Source: Dysidea avara
Taxonomy: Eukaryota; Porifera; Demospongiae; Dictyoceratida; Dysideidae
Direction of reading: 5' to 3'
Assembly (NCBI RefSeq): GCF_963678975.1
Contig: NC_089278.1
Location: 13,435,959 to 13,499,958, forward strand
DNA length: 64,000 bases
Of this stretch, positions 55,901 to 64,000 are shown one piece after another. Numbering within the stretch: position 1 is the first letter of the stretch; every line of letters starts with the position of its first letter. Below the pieces are notes generated by a model. The model was not told where the DNA came from. It worked only from the letters and a program-made list of their open reading frames with translations, and did not search any database. The translations under genes and the position numbers were made by a program.

Positions 55901-56497
55901 GACAGCTTAAGGCTGTGGACACAAAGTAATATAATATGTAATATTATTACAGTTACTTTATTTTATGGGTAATATGTAACTGTAACTAAATAGTTCAGTT
56001 GCAAGTAATATGTAATATGTAACTAGTTACTTTTACAAAGTAACTTGCCAACACTGTTGGCGACCCCTTGGTACAATATGGCCAAGTTTCAAGCCTGGTA
56101 TACCATATTTACAATAAACTGCTGTACTAGTAGTTAATATTATAATAACTTGCTAAGAAAAAGTTGATTTACCATTATTCAAGCTAAGCAAGTGTGGGTT
56201 AAAATCTCCATTGACATGAGTTTGAGCATACAGAGAGAACAAATGAATTTTTATGATGCAATTAATTAGTTCGCTATGGCAAAGGCACCGATATAATATT
56301 TCCAATCTATTGTCTATATACTATCTACGCACAATTACCTGTTGACCTTTTTCCATTGACCTACACGCGATCATCGTGTGTGCACCCATGAAAGCTAGAG
56401 CCTTGCTTGTCTCAAAACCGATTCCACCATTACCCCCAGTCACCACAGCGACTTTATCCTTGAGGTCAACTTCTGGATATGAAAACTGCGATCCCAT
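46745..56497 (-). CDS. SDR-C: DHRSX/WWOX/retinol dehydrogenase-like short-chain dehydrogenase, 403 aa, 8 coding exons
   Basis: Exons in transcription order: 56497-56339, 51860-51680, 50352-50318, 49612-49424, 48957-48883, 48833-48764, 48556-48427, 47117-46745. GT/AG junctions throughout, phases identical to SDR-A and B, 1212 nt including TAG. Begins MGSQFSYPEVDLKDKVAVVT. Motifs: TGGNGGIG (20-27, with Gly in place of Thr at 24), NAG (105-107), VNHLGHF (126-132), Ser 155-157 region, YGNSK with Tyr181/Lys185, PGFVKTG. Its tail has about nine KPVEDGD-like heptads and stops at KSAEGY; sequence just past the stop still resembles the end of SDR-B. Likely an active NAD(P)-dependent oxidoreductase; substrate unknown. 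Confidence 0.9.
47118..48426 (-). other. SDR-C intron 7
   Basis: 1.3 kb; no repeat or gene recognised. Confidence 0.55.
49778..50264. mobile_element. CAAGAGTA-ended MITE, 7-bp TSD, in SDR-C intron 3
   Basis: Left CAAGAGTATATAATAG pairs with the right end TATTATATACTCTTG; further inside, AACACAGACATTTTAGTAATTGTTCG is matched inversely. CTTGTAT flanks both ends exactly (49771-49777, 50265-50271). Confidence 0.85.
50400..50470 (+). repeat. Short tandem repeat of (TG)TGGATATCA
   Basis: Six variants of CATGTGGATATCATGTG in a row with 11-13-bp spacing. Confidence 0.85.
50550..51240. mobile_element. Old copy of the composite element's 5' module
   Basis: Shares GTCATGCAGCCCAAGAAGCTGG, ACCTTGAAATTTGGTAGAGTTG, CTCAAACCTTTAGTGGTTTGAAAG and a TCTGATAGTACAGTTACCCTAGTAGAAC end with 34230-34920 and 56798-57800, at lower similarity. 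No satellite array follows. Confidence 0.55.
52302..52470. mobile_element. pogo/Tigger-like MITE fragment
   Basis: Begins TA-CAGTGGAACCTCTCTTAACA and contains AACCTCCATAATAAGGAC and AACCTCTACATTA motifs. The right end is not clear. Confidence 0.45.
54158..54646. mobile_element. MITE with ~130-bp inverted arms
   Basis: GATACAATTATGAAACTTTC...CTCCTTGTGAC on the left and its inverse complement on the right (54545-54600), extending outwards to ATAGCACC / GCTGCACTACTAT. The centre has non-repeated sequence of about 250 bp. Confidence 0.55.
55535..56056. mobile_element. hAT-like MITE, CAGTGTTGGGAGTAACGCG type
   Basis: Ends CAGTGTTGGGAGTAAC and inverse GTAACTTGCCAACACTG, with many GTAACGCGTTAC and TAATATTATTAC repeats inside. 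Flanks TTGGCAAC and TTGGCGAC (55527-55534, 56057-56064) are a 7-of-8 match, consistent with an 8-bp hAT duplication. Confidence 0.8.
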
Positions 56498-56797
56498 CCT
56501 ATATCTACGTGCGACACAGTCACTACAGTTGCTGTTAATTCTCTTGGGTGTGGTCCTCGTCGCGTGACCTGAATTATTTACACTGAGTTACGGCAAGGCC
56601 CCCTTGACGGATTGGCAAAGCTAGTGGGCTAAAGAGTCAGTTGAATTAAGAGATGCATGGACCTATGTAAAGTTTCGGAAGCACGAATACTATTCTGGGG
56701 GCATGCACAAAATTTTCAGGTCTTAAACACTCTGAGATAGGATTTTAGGCTATATTTTGCTGTGTTGGTATGCAGGTAAACTAAGTATATATATATA
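56498..56797 (-). promoter_or_regulatory. Upstream region of SDR-C
   Basis: About 300 bp between the SDR-C start codon and the composite element; no clear core promoter motif. The frame upstream of the Met is open for about 23 codons but not hydrophobic. Confidence 0.3.
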
Positions 56798-57779
56798 TCA
56801 AGACACACGGTAGTGTGTCGTGCGGCCCAAGAAGCCGGCGCGCAACCCCGTGAGTATAAGTATATTGACAGGAAGAAACAAAACGCAATTTTCGCACCTC
56901 CGTAGCTCTGTGCTGCCTTGATGAAACAAGACATCAAGACACACGGTAGTGTGTCGTGCGGCCCAAGAAGCCGGCGCGCAACCCCGTGAGTATATTGACA
57001 GGAAGAAACAAAACGCAATTTTCGCACCTCCGTAGCTCTGTGCTGCCTTGATGAAACAAGACAAATTTTGCTGTGTAGATTCCCTCCACCTTCAGCACTC
57101 CACATTCCAAATTTGAGCGAAATCGCTTCAGGAATTCCTGAGATATGCGACTTCCAAAATTGGCTTAGTTTCTTCGTTTTTTTTCTTCTTATTTTTCTTC
57201 CTCTTTTCGCACACTTACAAAAACTGCTATAAAACGCGAACGCGTTATCCGATTGCCTTGAAATTTGGCACACAGAAGGGGGATATAAAGGCGCATCTCG
57301 GTACCAACTTTGGCTGGAATACCATAAACAGGCAAAGAGTTATGAGCAATTATGCACGAAAAATAACACCAATATGTTGTCACGCCTACAGGGTAAACCG
57401 CGTATGGGAAGAAGCTGAAAATCGGTGGGTGAATAGGTTATCTATTGAACCTCAAACCTTTTGTGGTTTGAAAGAAATCGAGCTAAAAACCAGGAAGATA
57501 CAGCGAAAAAAGCAACAGTGTGTAACAATTACGCAATCGAGATTAGCTAATTTTTTATTATTATACTTTATTATTATTATTATTATTATGCTTGCCACGC
57601 CTACCAGATAAACCACTTGGGGTAATGCTTTGAGAATCGCTGTACAGATGGAGTTATCATCTTAGAAAGGCTCTTCAATGGTGTAGAAGAATCAGACTTA
57701 AAGCCACGGAGTTATAACACGAAATCCAACTTGGTGTAGCAAGTGCGAGATCGAGATACTCTAATAGAGCAGTCATCCT

Positions 57780-60700
57780 AATAGAGCAGTCACCCTGAAC
57801 AGAATTCAAGAGATCAGTTAGAAATAAGTAACCTGTATAGAGATCAGCTACAAACAAATCACCCTGTAGAGAGTTCAGCTACAAACAATTCACCCTGTTC
57901 AGACATCAGTTAGAAGAAGTTTTCTTGTAGAGAGTTCAGTTACAAACAAATCACCCTGTTGAAAGATCAGCTAGAAAATGTCACCTTGTAGATAGTTCAG
58001 TTACAAAGAAACCACCATGTAGAGAATTCAGCTACAAACTAGTGACCCTGTAGATACATCAGCTAGAAGAAGTTACCTTGTAGAGAGTTCAGCTACAAAG
58101 AAACCATTCTGTAAAGAGCTCAGCTGCAAACAAATCACCTATACAGAATTCAGCTACAAACAAATCACCCTGTAGAGAGATCAGCTAGAAGAAGTTACCT
58201 TGTAGATAGTTCAGCTACAAACAAATCATTCTGTAGAGAGATCAGCTAGAAGAAGTTACCTTGTAGATAGTTCAGCTACAAACAATTCACCCTGTACAGA
58301 GCTCAGTTAAAAGAGGTTTCCTTGTAGAGAGTTCAGCTACAGACAAATCACCCTGTAGAGAGATCAATTAGAAGAAGTTACCTTGTAGATCGTTCAGCTG
58401 CAAACAATTCACCCTGTAAAGAGATCAGCTAGAAGAAGTTACCTTGTAGAGAGTTCAGCTACAAAGAAACCATCATGTAGAGAATTCAGCTGCAAACAAA
58501 TCATGTATAGAAAGTTCAGCTACAAACAAATCTCCCTGTAGAGAGATCAGCTAGAAGAAGTTTCCTTGTAGAGAGTTCTGCTACAAACAAATCACCCTGT
58601 AGAAAGATCAGCTAGAAGAAATCACCTTGTAGAGAGTTCAGCTTCAAAGAAACAATCATGTGAGAGTTCAGATACAAACAAATTGTCCTGTAGAGAGATC
58701 AGCTAGAAGAAGTTACCTTGTAGAGAGTTCAGCTACAAAGAAACCATCATGTAGATAGTTCAGGTACAAACAAATCACCCTGTAGAAAGATCAGCTATAG
58801 AAGAAATCACCTTGTAGAGAGTTCAGCTACAAAGAAACTATCATGTAGAGAGTTCAACTACAAACAAATCACCCTGTAGAAAGATCAGCTATAGAAGAAA
58901 TCACCTTGTAGAGAGTTCAGCTACAAAGAAACCATCATGTAGAGAGTTCAGCTACAAACAAATCGGCCTGTAGAGAGATCAGCTAGAAGAAATTACCTTG
59001 TAGAGAGTTCAGCTACAAAGAAACCATCATGTGGAGAGTTCAGCTGCAAACAAATCACCTGTAGAGAGTTAAGCTACAAACAAATCTCCCTGTAGAGAGA
59101 TCAGCTAGAAGAAGTCACCTTGCAGGGAGTTCAGTTACAAAGAAATAAACCATGTAGAGAGTTCAGCTGCAAACAAATCACCTGTAGAGAGTTCAGCTAG
59201 AAACAAGTCACGCTGTAGAGAGATCAGCTAGAAACAAGTCACCTTGTAGAGAGTTCAGCTAGAAGAAGTCATATTGTAGAGCTACAAAGAAACTACCTTG
59301 TAGAGTTCAGCTGCAAACAAATCACCCTGTAGAGAACTCAGCTACAAACAAATCGCCCTGTAGAAAGATTAGCTAGAAGAAGTTACCTTATAGGGAGTTC
59401 AGCTATGAACAGATCACCCTGTAGAGAGTTCAGCTACAAACAAATCACCCTGTAGAGAGTTCAGTTACAAAGAAACCACCATGTAGAGAGTTCAGCTGCA
59501 AAAAAAATCAATCACTCTGTTGAGAGTTCAGCTAGAAGAAGTCACCTTGTAGAGAGTTAAGGTGCAAATAAATCACCCTGTAGAGAATTCAGCTACAAAC
59601 AAATCACCCTGTAGAAAGATCAGCTAGAAGAAGTTACCTTGTAGAGAGTTCAGCTACAAAGAAACCACCATGTAGAGAGTTCAGCTGCAAACAAATCACC
59701 TGTAGAGAGTTCAGCTAGAAACAAGTCACCCTGTAGAGAGATCAGCTAAAAACAAGTCACCCTGTAGAGAGTTCAGCTAGAAGATGTCACATTGTACAGA
59801 GTTCAGCTACAAAGAAACTACCACATAGAGAGTTCAGCTGCAAACAAATCATCCTGTAGAGAGTTCAGCTAGAAGAAGTCACCTTTTAGAGAGTTCAGCT
59901 ACAAAGCAACCACCATGTAAAGAGTTCAGCTGCAAAAAACTCAATCACCTTGTAGAAAGATCGGCTAGAAGAAGTTACCTTGTAGAGAGTTCAGCTACAA
60001 AGAAACCACCATGTAGAGAGTTCAGCTGCAAACAAATCACCTGTAGAGAGTTCAGCTAGAAACAAGTCACCCTGTAGAGAGTTCAGCTAGAAGAAGTCAC
60101 ATTGTAGAGAGTTCAGCTACAATGAAACTCCCATGTAGAGAGTTCAGCTGCAAACAAATCACCCTGTAGAGAACTCAGCTACAAACAAATATGCAGTGTA
60201 AAAAGATCAGCTAGAAGAAGTTACCTTGTAGAGAGTTCAGCTACAACGAAACCACCATGTAGAGAGTTCAGCTACAAACAAATCACCTGTAGAGAGTTCA
60301 GCTAGAAACAAGTCACCCTGTAGAGAGATCAGCTAGAAACAAGTCACATTGTAGAGAGTTCAGCTACAAAGAAACCACCATTTAGAGAGTTCAGCTGCAA
60401 ACATATCACCCAGTAGAAAGTTCAGCTATGAACAGATCACCCTGTTGAGAGTTCAGTTAGAAACAAGGAATCCTGTAGAGAGATCACCTAGAAGTATCGC
60501 CTTGTAGAGAGTTCAGCTACAAACAAATCACCTGTAGAGAGTTCAGCTACAAACAAATCACCCTGTAGAGAGATCAACTAGAAGAAGTCACCTTGTAGAG
60601 AGTTCAGCTATAAAGAAACCACCATGTAGACAATTCAGCTGCAAACAAACACCCTGTAGAGAACTCAGCTACAAACAAATCGCCCTGTAGAAAGATCAGC

Positions 60701-61170
60701 TAGAAGAAGTTACCTTGTAGGGATTTCAGCTACAAACAAATCACCCTGTAGAGAGATCAGCTAGAAGAAATTACCTTGTAGATAGTTCAGCTACAAACAA
60801 ATCACCCTGTAGAAAGATCAGTTAGAAGAAGTTACCTAGTAGAGAGTTCAGCTACAAAGAAACCACCATGTAGAGAGTTCAGCTGCAAAGAAATCACCCT
60901 GTAGAAAATTTCTGCCAGAAACAAATTGCCCTGTAGAAAGATCAGTTAGAAGAAGTTACCTTTTAGAGAGTTCAGCTACAAAGAAACCATTCTATAAAGA
61001 GCTCAGCTGCAAACAAATCACCTATACAGAATTCAGCTACAAACAAATCACCCTGTAGAGAGATCAGCTAGAAGAAGTTACCTTGTAGATCGTTCAGCTA
61101 CAAACAATTCACCCTGTAGAGAGAACAATTAGAAGAAGTCACCTTGTAGAGTGTTCAGTTACAAAGAAAC
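57780..61170 (+). repeat. Satellite array of ~31-bp units, roughly 105-110 units
   Basis: Unit types alternate: TAGAGAGTTCAGCTACAAACAAATCACCCTG; TAGAGAGATCAGCTAGAAGAAGTTACCTTG; and TAGAGAGTTCAGCTACAAAGAAACCACCATG. They share TAGAGAG-TCAGCTA and differ in the 3' half, forming irregular higher-order groups of about 3-4 units. Unit number is estimated from length. Confidence 0.95.
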
Positions 61171-61198
61171 CACCATGGAGATCAGTTTCTGTAATCAA

Positions 61199-61449
61199 TG
61201 TATGTGACCGGATTTGCGAAAAGGGGTCTTCCACAAACATCCAATTCCATAAACGTTGGAGACCATAACTCAGTGTTCAAGTAACATATTAACCTGAAAA
61301 TTTCACCATGTATTCAGCTATATATAGTGGTGCTCACCACTGCCCAAATTTCAAGGCAATAGCTCTTTCCAATATGAAGTTATCAATTGTCAAAGTTGGC
61401 AAATTGGATGTGTGTGGAAGACCCCTTTTCGCAAATCCGGTCACATATG
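61199..61449. mobile_element. Palindromic MITE (TGTGACCGGATTTGCG type)
   Basis: TATGTGACCGGATTTGCGAA...TCTTCCACAAACATCCAATT (about 48 bp) on the left and its inverse complement on the right, about 155 bp apart. Confidence 0.75.
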
Positions 61450-61616
61450 TATTATACAGCATAATTATATAATTTGTACATTTACTGATAAAATATTTAA
61501 AGTACATCTACTTCATCTTTTCTTCTTCCTGTAGTAAAGAAAAAAACATAGGTTAAAAAAGTCCCAAAGCTGGCCATAGGCCGGCTTTGGGGTATACAAA
61601 TACAAAAAGAAATGAA

Positions 61617-61940
61617 ATCTAATCCAAAACAGCCAAGCTGTAAAAAAAGTGTGCGGCCCTCAGAAAGGCTATGGTGAAAAAAGATGTGAAATCCAAGGTG
61701 GCGGCCAAGAAATGGCTGTGATGGTAGGTTAATGGTAAAAATTTTAATAATGACAATTTAGGTAAATTTTGTGAAGCGGCACAAAAATTCACCTGAATTG
61801 TCGTTATTAAAATTTTTACCATTAACCTACCATCACAGCCATTTCTTGGCCGCCACCTTGGATTTCACATCTTTTTTCACCATAGCCTTTCTGAGGGCCG
61901 CACACTTTTTTTACAGCTTGGCTGTTTTGGATTAGATATA
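61617..61940. repeat. Long palindrome, 3' module of the composite element
   Basis: Arms of about 150 bp (TCTAATCCAAAACAGCCAAG...GGCGGCCAAGAAATGG and inverse) with a loop of about 20-25 bp. The paralogous palindrome is at 35430-35740. Confidence 0.85.
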
Positions 61941-62256
61941 TATAACTTTAAATTCTCCTGCCCCTGAATCCAGCTATAACTGATTATGTGTGCACCTGCA
62001 CGATATAAAGCTACAATTAAGTACAATGCAGCGGGCACACTGAAATATTAGACAAATCTACTGTGATTTTCATATTTTTGTGACATGATAGTTATAGTCC
62101 GTGATAGCTATTTTGATCCTTAGTGTACAATACGCATAGCTACTCGGTATATTAATTATTAAACAAAGGGACAAAAACAAACAAAAAAAAAACGGACCCG
62201 CCTTAACGAATTATGATATTCCGGTTACTTGACTATATGTGCCCTTAGTCCTTAGT

Positions 62257-62334
62257 TAGTCTCGCGTGCCAGACGGTTTGTGTGGGGGCGGTTTATTTGC
62301 CGCCCCCACACAAACCGTCTGGCACGCGAGACTA
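62257..62334. mobile_element. Perfect 35-bp-arm palindromic MITE
   Basis: TAGTCTCGCGTGCCAGACGG... pairs with its exact inverse across an 8-bp loop (TTTATTTG). GTCCTTAGT flanks both sides (62248-62256, 62335-62343), a 9-bp duplication (8 if the border shifts by one). Confidence 0.85.
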
Positions 62335-62372
62335 GTCCTTAGTGTGACGAGGCCTTTGAACTGTGAGAAATC

Positions 62373-62619
62373 GAATGACTGGGAAGCTACCAAATAACAT
62401 AGTACAACATTGGACTCAAGTGCTGCTGGGTGAGTGCAAGTACAGAGCGTTATTTTTGTATCCCCTGAATACCACCTCAGCTCCGCTGAAGGGACTGCGG
62501 AAACTGACCCTTCAGCAATAGCTAGATGGTCTTGTTTAGCTTTGAATGATGCGGATGAGGAACGTCTAGTTACGTCTTATCTTGTTAAGACGATATACAG
62601 CATAAGTACAGGGGTCTAG
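62373..62619 (+). CDS. Possible 5' exons of an unrecognised gene
   Basis: ATG at 62373 opens MTGKLPNNIVQHWTQVLLG followed by GTGAGTGC donor-like sequence at about 62429-62437. A CCACCTCAG acceptor (to 62479) precedes a short frame with AIARWSCLALNDADEERLV ending at 62619. The phases fit only if the weaker donor GTGCAA is used, so the join is uncertain. No family recognised; could equally be chance. Confidence 0.2.
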
Positions 62620-64000
62620 ACTCAGGTGTATCCGGCATGGCACAGCATGGTGGAGCTCTTACACTATTAAAACATGAATGCAATACAAAATAATAATAGC
62701 ACGCAGAAAAGTCCAGTTTATATAGATCCTAACTCTAGAATTAAAACCCTGTATGAGCAGGGGACAGCGAGGGGGACAGCAATATGAGCAGTTTGCTCAA
62801 TCTTAATTATAGTCTTCATCACTTATAATTGACAAGCATTAGCCACTTGGGCAATTGTGTCTGGCCTAAACAACGAATCTCGAGATCAACGTTAAGCTAG
62901 AAAGCTGAAGGTGATGTTGTAAACAGCTGTATCGATCTTCCAACTTCTAGCGGTCAAAAGATGTTGCTGGGTATTGGTCAGTGGGGATAGCTAGCTGTTA
63001 TTTAAATGTATACGGCTTCTTACCAATTCCAGTTGGTGTATATATAGTTGAGAGGTAGTTATGTTGACATGCTGGTTCCCCTAAAGTTGTGTTCTTTTTT
63101 GTTTGTTCGTTTTTATCTGCTTAGGGCACATTGTAGACTACTTGCATAGTAGCTATAACTAACCTGCTAACTATATTTCTCAGTGACAGGTATCATAAAG
63201 CTATAGCTGGACTGTTTGTTGGCTAAGTATAAAAGTGACTGACTGGTATACATACGTATAAATAAGTCTTAATTTTACAGACTTGATTTGGCACAAAAAG
63301 TAACGGTAATGGTACAGGATTAAACTTTTTAGTGTCTACATTATTAGTATGCTGTGTGTTGCTATTATAATTGTGTCACCTCATTAATGATTATATAGCA
63401 CAATGGGTAGCTTTTCCTGTGATCTGTTTTAATCATGTCTAGTTCCAGTGTACTGCGTTGAATAGTAAATAATAACATCAGCACATGTGAAAACTTGAAT
63501 TGATTTTAGACCGTATATGTAGCGAATGTCCTATAGATTTGATAACCAGCAAGAAATAGGTTGTTTAGCTTAGTGAACTGCACTGTATTTTGTATATTAC
63601 ATGAGAACACACTGACCATTGACTCTATGACAAAGCAACTACCAGTGAATATGGTCCATTGTGCATTCTTGGTGATTAGCACAAGGCCACAAATATACAG
63701 AGGTGTGCTTAGTGTATACCATATATAGTGGTCATTGTATGGCTGCTGTCCTGCCCTAGTAGACTGACTTGCACAACAAACAGATCATGTGTAGATGTTG
63801 TGACACTATATATTTTTGTGTCTTAATTTCACTATGGTAATGAGAAATTTTAAATGATTACAGTAGGGATTAAATGTGTGCTGTAATGTGGCTGCAGGTG
63901 TCCTAATTTTCCTGGTACTTGTTTGCATCACCTTTTTGTAAGATCATTCATTAATGAATCATTCATTATTGTGATTAATAGTATAGTGGCGTAGCCCCCA
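62620..64000. other. Right-edge non-coding stretch
   Basis: I see no gene, clear repeat or RNA in these 1.4 kb. Confidence 0.5.

Larger units (their letters stand above)
51861..56338 (-). other. SDR-C intron 1
   Basis: 4.5 kb with a pogo-like fragment (52302-52470), a long-arm MITE (54158-54646) and a hAT-like MITE (55535-56056). Also a small tandem of TGGAATGTACCCTA (51894-51930). Nothing else recognised. Confidence 0.65.
56798..61945. mobile_element. Composite satellite-bearing element, long copy
   Basis: Modules: a 5' unit of about 130-140 bp (TCAAGACACACGGTAGTGTG...GATGAAACAAGAC) present twice in tandem (56798-57063), a unique region to about 57780, a satellite array of about 3.4 kb (57780-61170), a palindromic MITE (61199-61449) and the 3' palindromic module (61560-61945). 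Same layout as 34230-35740 apart from the duplicated start, inserted MITE and array length. Open frames at 56716-57611 come from this repeat. Confidence 0.75.

Noticed and set aside
57258-57611. 117-codon plus-strand frame
   Set aside because: Part of the composite repeat; the matching frame at 34289-34588 is not conserved as protein.
57780-61170. CRISPR-like array of regularly spaced repeats
   Set aside because: Units abut without unique spacers and the genome is eukaryotic; it is a satellite.

Overview
This is eukaryotic, AT-rich, intron-bearing DNA. Coding exons are short and bounded by GT/AG splice sites, with conserved intron phases. They sit in a dense field of transposable elements: LINE, Ty3/gypsy, BEL/Pao, hAT-like and pogo-like elements, and many palindromic MITEs. 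No bacterial features (operons, Shine-Dalgarno sites, CRISPR) are present. The gene family and TE mix fit an invertebrate metazoan; a sponge is my best guess, but the species cannot be fixed from the window.

The only genes I can assemble with confidence are three full-length paralogues of a short-chain dehydrogenase/reductase (SDR) of the DHRSX/WWOX/retinol-dehydrogenase type. SDR-A runs on the + strand (coding 4048-20630, 379 aa). SDR-B (coding 22726-41611, 421 aa) and SDR-C (coding 46745-56497, 403 aa) run on the - strand. All three have eight coding exons with the same phases (0,1,0,0,0,1,2), a TGGNxGIG cofactor motif, NAG, a Ser pair and YGNSK. Each ends in an acidic, low-complexity tail encoded by a minisatellite of different length in each copy. 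SDR-A and SDR-B converge; SDR-B and SDR-C are tandem. Wrecked exon 1 and exon 4/5 fragments between B and C mark a dead fourth copy.

Layout: 1-790 LINE 3' end; 1047-3751 TIR element with 7-bp target-site duplication (TSD); 4.0-20.6 kb SDR-A with MITE-filled introns; 20.6-22.7 kb intergenic; 22.7-41.6 kb SDR-B, whose 11.6-kb intron 3 holds a short-LTR gypsy element and a satellite-bearing composite repeat, and whose intron 1 holds a (CA)n tract and a BEL/Pao remnant; 41.6-46.7 kb pseudo-exons and two LINE remnants; 46.7-56.5 kb SDR-C; 56.8-61.9 kb a second, much larger copy of the composite repeat with about 3.4 kb of ~31-bp satellite; 62-64 kb sparse DNA with a perfect palindromic MITE and a possible first exon of another gene.

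The most notable non-genic signals are (i) palindromic elements with CA...TG ends and exact 7-bp TSDs at five sites, (ii) a composite element carried at two loci that differ about tenfold in satellite copy number, and (iii) exon-by-exon mosaic similarity among the SDR paralogues that suggests gene conversion.
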